DNA of 64,000 nt from Herbidospora yilanensis (GTDB taxonomy: Bacteria > Actinomycetota > Actinomycetes > Streptosporangiales > Streptosporangiaceae). Positions 54,091-63,342 of the stretch are shown here, piece after piece; position 1 is the stretch's first letter; every line of letters begins with the position of its first letter. The notes beneath the pieces are model-generated. The model saw only the letters and a program-made list of their open reading frames with translations, made no database searches and had not been told where the DNA came from. The stretch spans positions 62,001 to 126,000 of the forward strand of contig NZ_BBXE01000034.1 of NCBI RefSeq assembly GCF_001570565.1, read 5' to 3'. Made by a program: the position numbers and the translations under genes.

Positions 54091-55229
54091 TCCAGTTCAC
54101 CGCGCAGCTCGGCGCGTAGTGCCTCAAGCGGAATCTCGTTCGGCGGCGGGAGCTCCTCAACGGTGACCTGGTCTCGGAGTATTTCGATGGCTCGGCTGGC
54201 TGAGATGTCATAAGTGCGATATGCGCGGATCGCCGCTGCGGACAGGCCGGTGGCGATGTAGGTAGGGGCGAGTTCCTCCACAACGCGCACGTTACATTCC
54301 AGGTAGTCGGCCTTGGTGGGAGAACGCGAATCCAAGGTCTTGTATTCATCGCCGGAAATCAATTCGAATCTACGCAATTGTCGTAGAGCGGCCGTCCAGC
54401 TCACCCGATATTCGGCGCTGATGATGATGGCCGACTGCCGGGGGCCACCTTCTTCGCGCAGCGTCTTCCAGCGGCGGGCGACCCCTGGGCGTGGAAAGAG
54501 CAGGTTGACGGCGAAACTGTCGATGGCCTGTTCGGTCGCACTGGTGCTGGCGCTCCAGTCGAGAGAATGCGCGTCACCGAACAGGTGGTGGCCGAGTTCG
54601 TGAGCGAGCGTCGACCGCCTTCGGCCGGCCGGCAGATCGCCGTTCACCACGGCCATGCCGACACCGTCGATCAGGCTGTAGGCGCCGTCGGCCGCCGAAT
54701 CGCCCAGCGGGAACGAGAAGGCGAGCAGACCGGCGCGCTCGACCACCTCGGCCAGTTCGTGAACCGGCTCGTAGGGGTCGAGGGAGAGCAGAGACCGCGC
54801 GTCGGCCGCAGCCGCCTCTGCGGCCCAATCTGAATCGCCGGGCTTGATCGCACGTAGGTATTCGTCGCGCTTGGGCTTCAGAGCCTTCGCGTCGATGAGC
54901 ATGGAAAGATCGCGCGTCAGGTCTTCGATGACTCGCTCGATCTTGTCTTCCACGCCATCCCCGAGAGACGCGCGACGGCTCACGATGGCCGGATGGGGCG
55001 GCAGGATGAACCAGTCCATGGGACGCGAGAGAAGGTCGGACAGGTGGATCAGCTCCATCGCCCTGAGCTGTCGTCGACCTGCCTCCAGCTTGGTGACCGC
55101 GGTCCGGTCAAGCTCCAGCGCGTCGGCGAGCTGCTGCTGGGTGAGCTGCTTGGCCACCCGCGCCGCTGCGATGCGCTGGCCGATCTCCACCCATTCTGGC
55201 TCTATCTCCATGGTGCTATTTTCGCACAT
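54087..55229 (-). CDS. XRE helix-turn-helix protein fused to ImmA/IrrE-type (M78) metalloprotease
   Basis: The 380-residue protein has an N-terminal XRE helix-turn-helix (about 16-70: T-Q-Q-Q-L-A-D-A-L-E-L-D-R-T-A-V-T-K-L-E-A-G). An ImmA/IrrE peptidase follows, with A-H-E-L-G-H-H at 209-215 and the third zinc-ligand glutamate near 233 in A-T-E-Q-A-I-D-S-F-A. The last 100 residues are helical. Such fusions act as regulators whose protease removes a repressor or antitoxin. Coupled to the PIN gene, it is most simply read as the antitoxin/regulator half. Two ATGs (55229, 55211) are possible starts; neither has a good ribosome site. Confidence 0.85.
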   Translation of the reverse strand: MCENSTMEIEPEWVEIGQRIAAARVAKQLTQQQLADALELDRTAVTKLEAGRRQLRAMELIHLSDLLSRPMDWFILPPHPAIVSRRASLGDGVEDKIERVIEDLTRDLSMLIDAKALKPKRDEYLRAIKPGDSDWAAEAAAADARSLLSLDPYEPVHELAEVVERAGLLAFSFPLGDSAADGAYSLIDGVGMAVVNGDLPAGRRRSTLAHELGHHLFGDAHSLDWSASTSATEQAIDSFAVNLLFPRPGVARRWKTLREEGGPRQSAIIISAEYRVSWTAALRQLRRFELISGDEYKTLDSRSPTKADYLECNVRVVEELAPTYIATGLSAAAIRAYRTYDISASRAIEILRDQVTVEELPPPNEIPLEALRAELRGELE

Positions 55230-55241
55230 GTACGTGATGAG

Positions 55242-56552
55242 TCACGGGTGATATACGGATCGTTTCCATGGCCGGGCCTGCTCCAGATGTCCCGCCAGGC
55301 TCAGCAGTAGCCTCTCCCCGTCCGGCGGCGCGATGAGCTGGACCCCCATCGGCAGCCCCGAGCTGTGCCGTCCGAACGGGATCGTCATCGCCGGCCAGCC
55401 CGCCATGTTCCACGCCCCCGTCAGCGGCGCGAACCTGATGTCGGCGTAGGCGTTGCGCGCCATCCCCCGGGAGGCCCGGCCCTCGGCCGAAGGCGGCAGG
55501 TGGGCGATGGTCGGGGTGACCAGCACGTCGATGTCGCCGAACCACTGGTCGGCGCCGTAGGCGCGCCACTGGTCGCGGCGGCGGGAGCCGTCGCGGCGGG
55601 TGCGCCGCAGGAGGCGGCCCACGCGGGCCATCGAGCGGGTGCGGGGTTCGAGTTCGTGTTCGTCGAGGTCGTCGGAGTCGGCGGCGGCGCAGGCGTACCA
55701 GGCGGCGATCGTCGACCAGCCCAGTGACATCGGGAAGCGGCGGCCGTGGTCGACGACGGTGTGGCCGGCTTCGCGCAGGGTCGCCCCCGCTGCTCGGGCG
55801 GCCTGCCGGAACTCCGCGTCGACCGAGAAACCCGGTGGGAGGGGGTTGGGGGCCACGGCGATGCGGAGGTCTTCGGCCTCGGGGAGGATCGGGGTGCCGG
55901 CCATCACGGTCAGGGCCAGGATCGTGTCGTTCACGGTCGTGGTCAGCGGGCCGTTCTCGGACATCGCGAACCAGTCGTGGGGCGGGGGCTCCAGGAGGCC
56001 GTGGCCGGGTTTGAGGGCGACGACGCCGCAGGCGGCGCCCGGGACGCGTAAGGAGCCGAGGCCGTCGTTTCCGAGGGCCAGGGGGACCATTCCGGCGGCC
56101 ACGGCGGCGGCGCCGCCTCCCGACGATCCGCCGGCGGTTCGTTTCGGGTCCCAGGGGTTGCGGGTGTCGCCCATGGCGTACAGGCAGAGTTCCGGGCAGT
56201 TCGTCAGGCCGAGCACGATCGCGCCCGCGGCGCGGAGGCGGGCCACCACGGGGTGGTCGTCCGGCGCGGGTGCCGGGGACGCGGCCCGGGTGCCGTTGGT
56301 GGCGGTCTGGCCGGCCACGGCGAGGTTGTCCTTGACAGCGATCGGCACGCCCGCGAGGGGCAGGTCGGGGCGGTGCCCGAGGGCCTTCGCGTCGGCCATG
56401 GCCGACTCCGCCAGGACGGTGCGGAAGGCGCCGACGGCGCCGTCACGTGCGGCGACGGCCTCCAGGTGGTCGGCCACGACCTGTTCCGCGGTCGCCTCGC
56501 CGGCGCGCACGGCGTCGGCTATCTCCACGGCGGTTCGTCCGGCCCACGACAT
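55242..56552 (-). CDS. Amidase-signature enzyme
   Basis: The 436-residue enzyme has the Ser-cisSer-Lys triad: lysine in I-A-V-K-D-N, G-G-S-S-G-G-G for the cis-serine and G-L-G-S-L-R-V-P-G-A for the nucleophile. The order matches amidases of the GatA/FAAH group, but GatB/C are absent, so it is a stand-alone amide hydrolase of unknown substrate. It ends 12 bases upstream of the XRE/protease gene on the same strand; a shared transcript is possible. Confidence 0.88.
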   Translation of the reverse strand: MSWAGRTAVEIADAVRAGEATAEQVVADHLEAVAARDGAVGAFRTVLAESAMADAKALGHRPDLPLAGVPIAVKDNLAVAGQTATNGTRAASPAPAPDDHPVVARLRAAGAIVLGLTNCPELCLYAMGDTRNPWDPKRTAGGSSGGGAAAVAAGMVPLALGNDGLGSLRVPGAACGVVALKPGHGLLEPPPHDWFAMSENGPLTTTVNDTILALTVMAGTPILPEAEDLRIAVAPNPLPPGFSVDAEFRQAARAAGATLREAGHTVVDHGRRFPMSLGWSTIAAWYACAAADSDDLDEHELEPRTRSMARVGRLLRRTRRDGSRRRDQWRAYGADQWFGDIDVLVTPTIAHLPPSAEGRASRGMARNAYADIRFAPLTGAWNMAGWPAMTIPFGRHSSGLPMGVQLIAPPDGERLLLSLAGHLEQARPWKRSVYHP

Positions 56553-56609
56553 GTCCAGAGTGTGGACCGGACGTACCTGCCATTAGAAGCCTCGTAACCA
56601 AGACGATGC

Positions 56610-56792
56610 CTAGTCGGACCTTTTCGGCGCCCGTCCCGCCTGAGTCAGCGCCATGCGGAGCGCGAATTCGATCTGCGCGTTGACGCTGCGGAGATCGTCG
56701 GCCGCCCACTTGGCGATCGCCTCGTGGACGGCCGGGTCGAGCCGCAGCAGGAGCTTCTTGGGCTCCTTCTTGGCGGGACGTTCGTCAGGCAT
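56610..56792 (-). CDS. Ribbon-helix-helix (Arc-type) DNA-binding protein
   Basis: The 60-residue protein has a basic strand ([19 protein letters not shown]) and a helix [18 protein letters not shown], the standard Arc/MetJ-type pattern. Its ATG overlaps the SPFH stop by 8 bases. It is the obvious candidate to bind the 26-bp palindrome at the operon's promoter. Confidence 0.82.
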   Translation of the reverse strand: MPDERPAKKEPKKLLLRLDPAVHEAIAKWAADDLRSVNAQIEFALRMALTQAGRAPKRSD

Positions 56793-57636
56793 ACAGACTG
56801 CCGGTGTTGACCACCGGCTGCGTCGCCCGGTCGCCGCACAGGACGACCAGAAGGTTGGAGACCATCGCGGCGCGGCGCTCCTCGTCGAGCTCGACGACGT
56901 GCTCGGCGCTCAGCCGGTCGAGGGCGAGCTGGACCATGCCGACCGCGCCTTCGACGATCTGCCGCCGGGCGGCGACGACCTGGGCGGCCTGCTGGCGGAC
57001 CAGCATGGCCTGGGCGATCTCGGGGGCGTAGGCCAGGTGGGTGATGCGGGCCTCCAGCAGCTCGATGCCGGCCAGGTCGGTGCGCTCGCGGAGCTCGCTG
57101 GTGAGCTCCTCGGCGACCGTCGCGCCGTCGCGGAGGCTGGTGCGGTCTTCGATGTGGCTGTCGTAGGGGTGGGAGGTCGCCAGGTGCCGCACGGCGGCCT
57201 CCGACTGGATGGCGACGAAGTTCTCGTAGTCGTCCACGGAGAAGGACGCCTTGGCGGTGTCGACGACCCGGTAGACCACGACGGCCGCTATCTCGACGGG
57301 GTTGCCGTCGGCGTCGTTGACCTTGAGCTTGGTGGTCTCGAAGTTGCGCACCCGCAGGCTGATGCGGTTCTTGTCGGTGAACGGGACCGTCCAGGTGAAC
57401 CCGGCGGTCTTGACGGTGCCGATGTAGCGGCCGAAGAACTGCACGACCTTGGCCTCGTTGGGGTTGACCACGGCGAAGCCGGACGCCGGCAGGAACACGA
57501 TCACCGCCGCCACGACCACGCACACGATGAAGAACGCCTCGTCCTGGGTCATGCCGAACAGCACCAGCGCGGCCGCCACGACGAGCAGCGCGACCAGGAC
57601 GACGAATCCGTTCATCCGGAAGGCCTCTCGCTCCAT
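56785..57636 (-). CDS. SPFH/band-7 (stomatin-like) membrane protein
   Basis: About 283 residues from ATG 57636, which has GGAGGA seven bases upstream (a longer frame adds 18 unlikely codons). Two helices (about 9-26 and 33-50) anchor it. The SPFH domain follows, from [17 protein letters not shown], with [15 protein letters not shown] near the C-terminal coiled coil. SPFH proteins assemble into membrane microdomains or protease scaffolds. It is coupled with the ribbon-helix-helix gene. Confidence 0.9.
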   Translation of the reverse strand: MEREAFRMNGFVVLVALLVVAAALVLFGMTQDEAFFIVCVVVAAVIVFLPASGFAVVNPNEAKVVQFFGRYIGTVKTAGFTWTVPFTDKNRISLRVRNFETTKLKVNDADGNPVEIAAVVVYRVVDTAKASFSVDDYENFVAIQSEAAVRHLATSHPYDSHIEDRTSLRDGATVAEELTSELRERTDLAGIELLEARITHLAYAPEIAQAMLVRQQAAQVVAARRQIVEGAVGMVQLALDRLSAEHVVELDEERRAAMVSNLLVVLCGDRATQPVVNTGSLYA

Positions 57637-57650
57637 GCCCTTCCTCCTGA

Positions 57651-57676
57651 CTATCGAAGTGATATCACTAAGATAG
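57651..57676. promoter_or_regulatory. 26-bp operator-like palindrome at the SPFH promoter
   Basis: CTATC, two bases, the perfect 12-bp palindrome AGTGATATCACT, two bases, GATAG. On the minus strand a possible promoter is TTGACT, 19 bases, TATCTT; the palindrome covers the -10 and the expected start of transcription, so a bound protein would repress. It starts 15 bases upstream of the SPFH ATG and contains the stop codon of the gene at 57668. Confidence 0.75.
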
Positions 57677-57961
57677 CTTCCCGCTAGCATTCAGAGTCAA
57701 GAGTTCGGCCACGACGACTCTGTAGTGATATTTCGCGGTCATCCCTTTGATGGTGGTCAGGTACTCGTCGTCGCTGATGCGGTAGACGCTGCGCACGCCG
57801 TCGTTCATCGGGTGCTGCGGCCGGTGCCGCACGGCGAGCTCGTACGCGATCGACCGCGCCTCGGCGCGCTCGCCCTTGACCTCGTAGATGTCCGAGACAC
57901 GCCACTCCTTGCGGGTGGTGGTGCCGACGTTCTCCTCGATGAGGACTCTCCACTGGCTCAT
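57668..57961 (-). CDS. Small protein of unknown function
   Basis: The 97-residue protein begins M-S-Q-W-R-V-L-I-E-E-N-V and reads like a compact alpha/beta fold; Y-E-V-K-G-E-R-A-E-A-R-S-I-A-Y is reminiscent of small actinobacterial proteins of unknown function. It has no signal peptide or known motif. It ends inside the SPFH operator. Confidence 0.65.
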   Translation of the reverse strand: MSQWRVLIEENVGTTTRKEWRVSDIYEVKGERAEARSIAYELAVRHRPQHPMNDGVRSVYRISDDEYLTTIKGMTAKYHYRVVVAELLTLNASGKLS

Positions 57962-57980
57962 GACCGGCGATCATGCCAAA

Positions 57981-58008
57981 ACGCGCCCTCCCCGTAGGGA
58001 GGGCGCGT
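57981..58008 (-). terminator. Terminator after the LppX-like gene
   Basis: A perfect 12-bp GC-rich stem (ACGCGCCCTCCC with its complement) and a 4-base loop, followed on the minus strand by TTTT. It lies 16 bases after the stop of the gene at 58025. Confidence 0.9.
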
Positions 58009-58024
58009 CTAGATGGCTGCCGGG

Positions 58025-58936
58025 CTACTCGCCCAGGAGGTTCTTCAGGGTCTGCGGGTCGACGTCCTTGACCTGGCCGGCCGGCGGCGTCTGCACGGTG
58101 ACCGGCTTGTCGTAGTCCTTGACCGTGAGGTTCAGGTTGAACGGCCGGCCGCCTTCCTCGTTGCGGTACTGCTGCCGCCTGACCATGCCCGAGGAGTCGA
58201 CCCAGGTGTCCACTCGCAGGGTCTTGGGCCAGTTGGTGGGCGTGGGCGTCGGCGCGGGCAGGCCGGCGGCCTGTGCCGCCTCCTGCGTGTCGAGGGTGGA
58301 GCTGTAGTGGGTGACGGTCTGGCCGCCGACCTGCTCCTCGCCCTCGTTCTGGACGTCCTTGTACGCGCCGGCCATCTGCTTGATCGTCGAGGGTTCCTGG
58401 AGGCGGCCACTCGTGAGCAGATCGGAGATCATCTTTCCGCGTTCGCCGGGCAGTTTGTTCAGCGCCACCCGCCACCAGGTGTTGCCCTGGTTCGGGATCA
58501 GGCCGTCGCCGTTCACGTAGGCGGTCTCGCCGTCGACGATGATCTGTGGTTTCGCGGAGTTGGCCTTGCCGTTGAGCGTGAGCTGGTTGACCTTCACGGT
58601 CAGGAGGTTGGGTTTGTTCTGGCGGGCCCATGTCCCGCGCGCGTCGATCTTTCCTTGGCTGCTGAAGTGCATGGTGCCCGACGCCGTGTTGGCCTCGGCG
58701 CTCTTCGTGAGAGCGTCCTGCAGGGCCGTCGCCGGTTCTGCGGTCGTCGTGGGGCTGGCAGACGGGCTCTCCGAGCCTGATGGGCTCAAGGACGGCTCAG
58801 GACTCCCCGCGGGTGCGGATGAGGGGACGTCCGGGACGGGTGTTGCCCATGCCGCCGTCGTCCCGACCCAGGCGGCGGCGGTGACCACTGCCGAGGCCGT
58901 GCCGAGAGCGGCGAGCCGAAGACGAGCGTGTCGCAT
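58025..58936 (-). CDS. Secreted LppX/LprG-like protein
   Basis: About 303 residues from ATG 58936 (GGGGGACAA just upstream). A signal peptide ends near T-A-A-W-A-T; a serine/proline-rich linker (S-P-S-G-S-E-S-P-S-A-S-P) leads to a domain with the LppX/LolA-like pattern (S-G-T-M-H-F-S-S-Q-G, then G-E-T-A-Y-V-N-G, Q-T-V-T-H-Y-S-S-T-L-D, W-V-D-S-S-G-M-V-R-R). LppX/LprG members carry lipids across the envelope. There is no lipobox cysteine, so it would be free or wall-bound. Confidence 0.75.
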   Translation of the reverse strand: MRHARLRLAALGTASAVVTAAAWVGTTAAWATPVPDVPSSAPAGSPEPSLSPSGSESPSASPTTTAEPATALQDALTKSAEANTASGTMHFSSQGKIDARGTWARQNKPNLLTVKVNQLTLNGKANSAKPQIIVDGETAYVNGDGLIPNQGNTWWRVALNKLPGERGKMISDLLTSGRLQEPSTIKQMAGAYKDVQNEGEEQVGGQTVTHYSSTLDTQEAAQAAGLPAPTPTPTNWPKTLRVDTWVDSSGMVRRQQYRNEEGGRPFNLNLTVKDYDKPVTVQTPPAGQVKDVDPQTLKNLLGE

Positions 58937-59071
58937 TTGTCCCCCTGGTATGCGATTTGTGCTGTCCCCAGCACCGTAAGTGGACAAATGGGCGAAAAGT
59001 AGAGGAATGTCCATTTACGGAATAACGCGGATGATCGCTTGACCGAAAAGGACATGATCTTGACTGATCGT

Positions 59072-61417
59072 CTAGCGACGCCGGGGATTGGTCCGGGCCG
59101 TGGGCGTCGCGGCGAGCGGGTCCTCCGGCCAGGGATGCTTCGGATAACGCCCCCGCAGCTCGGCCCGGACCTGCCGATAGCCTTCCCGCCAGAACGACGC
59201 CAGATCCCCGGTCACCGCGACCGGCCGTCCGGCCGGCGAGAGCAGGTGGATGGTGACCGGGACCCCCGCGACGACCGGGGTCGCCGTCCAGCCGAAGAGT
59301 TCCTGCACCTTGGCCGCCAGCACCGGCCGCTCGCCGCTGTAGTCGAGGCGCACGTGCGACCCGCTGGGGATCTCCAGTCGTTCCGGCACCACCTCGTCGA
59401 GCCGCACCTGCCACGGCACCAGCCCCCTGAGGGCGGCGGCGACGTCGAGCGAGGCCAGATCGGCCCGGCGCCGGACCCTGGACAGATCGAGCCCTTCGAC
59501 CAGCGCCTTCTCGACCTCGGGCCACGGCTCGCCGAGCGCCTTCCTGGCGAACTCCATCCGCTCCCTGAGCGCCCGGGCGGCCGGCGTCCAGGTGAGCAGC
59601 CCCACCCCCTCCTGGCGCAGCCCCTCCTTGACGGCCGCCGAGACGTCGGTCTTCAGGGCTCTGGACGACAACTCGATCGCCCCCAGCCTGCGCACCCGCC
59701 GGGCGACGACGTCGCCGTCGCGCCAGGCGATCTCGTCGTCCTCGACGACCGGGCCCGACATGAGCGCGACGCCCTCGTCGACGACGGCGGCCTGGCGGAC
59801 CCGCGCGGCGGCCCTGCCGGTGGCCCGATCGGCGACCGCCACGGCCAGCCACTCTGCCTCGGCCAGCCGCGACCCCTGCTGGACCTCGGCCCCCGTCCCC
59901 GAGGCCATGACGAACCCGCCCCCGGCCCGCCGCCGGGCCACCCGCTCGGGATAGGCCAGCGCGACGACGATCCCGGCGACCTGGTCGTCGGAGAGGCCGC
60001 CCCCCTCGGTCTGCGAAGGCGCCTCACGGGCGAGCCGGGCGGCCTCGCGCCGCAACTCGGGGGTGCGGGCGGCCCGCCACGCCGTCACGAGATCGTCGGA
60101 GGCGTCGCGGGGAAGCTGCCCGCCGAGCAGGGCGACCACCTCGGCGGCCCGCTGGACCCCGGTCAGCGGCGCGGCGTCGAGCAGCGCCCGCGCCAGGCGG
60201 GGATGCACGCCTGTGGTCGCGATCCGGCGTCCCTTCGCGGTCACCCTGCCGTCGTCGAGCGCGCCCAGCAGCGTCAGCGTGTCGCGGGCCGCCTTCAACG
60301 GCCCGGCGGGAGGCTGGTCGAGCAGCGACAAGCGGTCGGAGCCCCAGCAGGCGGCCTGGAGAGCGAACGATGTGAGGTCGGCCAGCGCGATCTCCGGCTG
60401 CGGATGGTCGGCCCGGCGTTCGGCCTCCGGCCAGCACCGGTAGACGACCCCCGGGCCCTCCCGTCCCGCCCGCCCGGCCCGCTGGACGGCCGCGGCCCGC
60501 GACGCCGGAACCGTCACCAGGGACCCCAGCCCCCGGGCGTGATCCATCCGAGGCTCCCGGGCCAGCCCGGAGTCGACGACGATCCGCACGCCGGGCACGG
60601 TCAGGCTCGACTCGGCCACCGACGTCGCCAGGATGACCCGCCGCTCCCGGCCGGGGGAGAGCACCGCGTCCTGGACGTGGGAGGGCGACCCGCCGTGCAC
60701 CTGGAGGACGTCGAGGTCGCCGAGCCGGCGCCCGACCGCCCCGAGTTCGGCCACGCCGGGCAGGAAACAGAGCACGTCGCCGTCGTGCTCCCGCCAGGCC
60801 CGCCGGACCGTGTCGGCGACATGGGAGAGGAAGGCCCCCTCGACGCGGGGCCAGATCACCGCGGGCCGGGGCGGCGGCGCCCACACGACGTCGACGGGAT
60901 GCACCGCCCCCGGGGCCTCGACCACGGGCCCCTCGATCAGGGACGCCCACCGGGGCGCGTCGGCGGTGGCCGACATGGCCAGGATGCGCAGGTCGGGGCG
61001 GAGCGCGGCGCGTACGTCGAGAAGAAAGGCCAGTGTCGTGTCGGCGTCGAGATGGCGCTCGTGGCACTCGTCGACGATGACCACGTCGACCCCGGTGAGT
61101 TCGGGCTCACGCTGGAGACGCCGCAGGAGGACGCCGGTCGTCACGACCTCGATCCGGGTGCTCGCCGAGACCTGGCGTTCGCCCCGGATCGTGTAGCCGA
61201 CCCGTTCGCCCGTCTTCTCGCCGAGCGACCAGGCCATCCGCCGCGCGGCGGCCCGCACGGCGATCCGCCGGGGCTCCGCCACCACGACCTTGCGGGGGGC
61301 CAGCGCGAGCGGCACGAGCGTGGTCTTGCCGCTGCCGGGAGGAGAGGTCAGCACGGCCGCGCCGGCGGAGTCGAGGGCGGCCAGCAGCCGCGGCAGGGCG
61401 TGGGTGACCGGGAGCAC
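59072..61417 (-). CDS. hrpB: ATP-dependent helicase HrpB (DEAH family)
   Basis: The 781-residue helicase has motif I P-P-G-S-G-K-T-T, motif II D-E-C-H-E-R-H, motif III M-S-A-T-A, motif V A-T-S-V-A-E-S-S-L-T and motif VI Q-R-A-G-R-A-G-R. The C-terminal HrpB extension (P-V-V-A-G-V-P-V-T-I-H-L-L-S-P-A-G-R-P-V-A-V-T-G-D-L-A-S-F-W and P-K-H-P-W-P-E-D-P) is complete. The role in actinobacteria is not established. GTG start. It follows the rho-like gene closely on the same strand. Confidence 0.93.
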   Translation of the reverse strand: MLPVTHALPRLLAALDSAGAAVLTSPPGSGKTTLVPLALAPRKVVVAEPRRIAVRAAARRMAWSLGEKTGERVGYTIRGERQVSASTRIEVVTTGVLLRRLQREPELTGVDVVIVDECHERHLDADTTLAFLLDVRAALRPDLRILAMSATADAPRWASLIEGPVVEAPGAVHPVDVVWAPPPRPAVIWPRVEGAFLSHVADTVRRAWREHDGDVLCFLPGVAELGAVGRRLGDLDVLQVHGGSPSHVQDAVLSPGRERRVILATSVAESSLTVPGVRIVVDSGLAREPRMDHARGLGSLVTVPASRAAAVQRAGRAGREGPGVVYRCWPEAERRADHPQPEIALADLTSFALQAACWGSDRLSLLDQPPAGPLKAARDTLTLLGALDDGRVTAKGRRIATTGVHPRLARALLDAAPLTGVQRAAEVVALLGGQLPRDASDDLVTAWRAARTPELRREAARLAREAPSQTEGGGLSDDQVAGIVVALAYPERVARRRAGGGFVMASGTGAEVQQGSRLAEAEWLAVAVADRATGRAAARVRQAAVVDEGVALMSGPVVEDDEIAWRDGDVVARRVRRLGAIELSSRALKTDVSAAVKEGLRQEGVGLLTWTPAARALRERMEFARKALGEPWPEVEKALVEGLDLSRVRRRADLASLDVAAALRGLVPWQVRLDEVVPERLEIPSGSHVRLDYSGERPVLAAKVQELFGWTATPVVAGVPVTIHLLSPAGRPVAVTGDLASFWREGYRQVRAELRGRYPKHPWPEDPLAATPTARTNPRRR

Positions 61418-61422
61418 GCCCG

Positions 61423-62487
61423 TCAGCTTAGGCCGCCTGGGTGAGACCGAGGAGAAGCTCGGCGTTGGAGCCGGTGTCCTTCAGCCTGGACAGAAACGGC
61501 TCGAAGCTCTCGTGCGTGTGGAGCCTTGCGGAGCTGCCAGACGAGCGGCAGCTCGGCGGGATCGAGGAGGAGCTCCTCACGGCGGGTGCCCGACCCGGTG
61601 ACGTCGACGGCCGGGAACACCCGCCGCTCCGACAGGGCGCGGCTGAGCCGCAGCTCCATGTTGCCGGTGCTCTTGAACTCCTCGAAGAGGTTGTCGTCCA
61701 TCTTCGACCCGGTCTCGACCAGGGCCGTCGCGATGATCGTGAGAGACCCGCCCTCACGCAGCTTCCGCGCCGCGCCGAGGATCCGCTTCGGCGGATGAAC
61801 GGCCCGCACGTCGATCCCGCCGCTGAGCGTCTTCCCGCCGCCGGGCAGGACCATGTTGTACGCCCTTCCGACCCGGGTGATCGAGTCGATGAGCAGCACG
61901 ACGTCCTTCCCCTGTTCGACAAGGCGCTTGGCCCGCTCGACCGCGAGCTCGACGACGGCGATGTGATCGGCCGGCGGCCGGTCGAAGGTCGAGGCGATGA
62001 CCTCGCCCTTCACCGACGCCCGCATGTCGGTGACCTCCTCGGGCCGCTCGTCGACGAGCACGACCATGAGATGGACGTCGGGATGGTTGGTGCTCACGGC
62101 GTCGGCGACGGCCTTGAGGATCAGCGTCTTCCCGGCCTTGGGCGGGGCCACGATGAGCCCCCGCTGCCCTTTGCCGACGGGCGTGAGCAGATCGATGACC
62201 CTGGTGGACAGAACGCTCTTGTTCGTCTCCAGCCGGAGCCTCTCTTCGGGGTGGACGGGCGTGAGATCGGCGAAGTGCGGCCGATCGTCAGGCGGCCCGG
62301 CCACGACGGACACGAGTTTGCCGCCCTGGGCGGCGCCGTCGACGACGTCCCCCTGCCGGAGCCCTTTCAGCAGCTCAGGCGGGACGACGACGTCGTCGGG
62401 CGATTTGAGGTAGCCGTCGACCCGCAGGTGACGACCGTCGAGGATGCCGCGCACGTTCCGGGCACGGCGAACGAGGGGGGTTGCCAT
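61423..62487 (-). pseudogene. rho: Short Rho-type terminator factor paralogue with C-terminal frameshift
   Basis: The frame gives 354 residues: a short RNA-binding N-terminal part (from M-A-T-P-L-V-R-R-A-R), then Walker A P-P-K-A-G-K-T, the D-E-R-P-E-E-V-T-D-M region, Walker B V-V-L-L-I-D-S-I-T-R and the R-loop G-T-R-R-E-E-L-L-L. Main actinobacterial Rho has several hundred extra N-terminal residues, so this is a paralogue. After L-V-W-Q-L-R-K-A the frame changes: the expected [14 protein letters not shown] and [10 protein letters not shown] end lies in another frame, to a stop at 61428. Two missing bases near 61521-61526 explain it. It may be inactive, or a sequencing error. AAGGAG precedes the ATG. 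Confidence 0.8.
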
Positions 62488-62650
62488 GGTGGGCTCCTTG
62501 GGAGCACGGGAAGGCAGGCCACGGAAGGTCAGTGGGATGCCTTCGGTGAATCAGAGTGTGAGGTCTGGGAGCGTGTGCCCGAGAAGGGGCCAGAAACACG
62601 CAATCCCGATGACACCGTAACACGGAGAGAGCCGCCGGTGTTCCCCGACT

Positions 62651-63043
62651 TCAGCCGATCAACCGTGCGGCCAGAAGCCTCGCCACCGCCTCGGGCTTCA
62701 GGTCGATCTCGGCCAGCCGGCTGACGGGGATCTCTTCGACGAGGTATTCACCACGCGCCGGATCGGCGAACTCCGGGCCTGTCCTGAGGGTGGGATCCCA
62801 GGCGTGGATCCGGCCCAGATAAAAGTGTTCGCGGTCGGCGACGTGGAAGAGCGAGTCGATGACCGCGGCCCCGCCCAGCTCTTCCCGCACCTCTCTGAGC
62901 AGCGCTTCTTCCAGGCTCCCGTCACCGGGCTCGACGCCACCGCCGGGAAGGACCCAGTAGGGCGCCCGCCCCGGCCGGACCCGTTTGATCGTCAGCAGGT
63001 GCCCGCCGGGGGTGCGCAGAATCGCCCGCACCCGGCTCGTCAT
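62651..63043 (-). CDS. Nudix hydrolase
   Basis: The 130-residue protein has the Nudix box (G-G-G-V-E-P-G-D-G-S-L-E-E-A, then L-R-E-V-R-E-E-L-G) with the expected R-E-x-x-E-E-x-G core. It would split a nucleoside diphosphate linked to another group; the substrate is unknown. It ends two bases before the following gene's stop region on the same strand, close to the toxin-antitoxin pair. Confidence 0.9.
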   Translation of the reverse strand: MTSRVRAILRTPGGHLLTIKRVRPGRAPYWVLPGGGVEPGDGSLEEALLREVREELGGAAVIDSLFHVADREHFYLGRIHAWDPTLRTGPEFADPARGEYLVEEIPVSRLAEIDLKPEAVARLLAARLIG

Positions 63044-63045
63044 GT

Positions 63046-63342
63046 TCAGGCGGCGGGAACGCGGGGAGTCAGCCGGACCTCCACATCGGCGTCGAGAGCA
63101 CGTGCCAGACGTTCGAGGACGGGGATCGTCGGAACGGTCCCTCCGGCCTCGAAGCGGGCCACCGCCGACTGGGTCATCGCCGCCCTGGCCGCCAGGTCGC
63201 TCTGGCTCCAGCCCCGCTCCTCACGCATCGCCCGGACGGTCTTGCCCAGCTCGTAGGCGATTCGCGTCGCCTCGTAGGCTTCCGCCGCGCCGGGCTCCGC
63301 CATCCGTCGGCTCCGGAGTTCCCTGTAGTCCATCCCACTCAT
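63046..63342 (-). CDS. HigA-type XRE antitoxin
   Basis: The 98-residue protein has a helix-turn-helix in its C-terminal half (W-S-Q-S-D-L-A-A-R-A-A-M-T-Q-S-A-V-A-R-F-E-A-G) after a helical N-terminus. It starts at the last base of the toxin gene, so it is translated with it. Toxin first, antitoxin second is the HigBA order. It should also be the autorepressor. Confidence 0.85.
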   Translation of the reverse strand: MSGMDYRELRSRRMAEPGAAEAYEATRIAYELGKTVRAMREERGWSQSDLAARAAMTQSAVARFEAGGTVPTIPVLERLARALDADVEVRLTPRVPAA

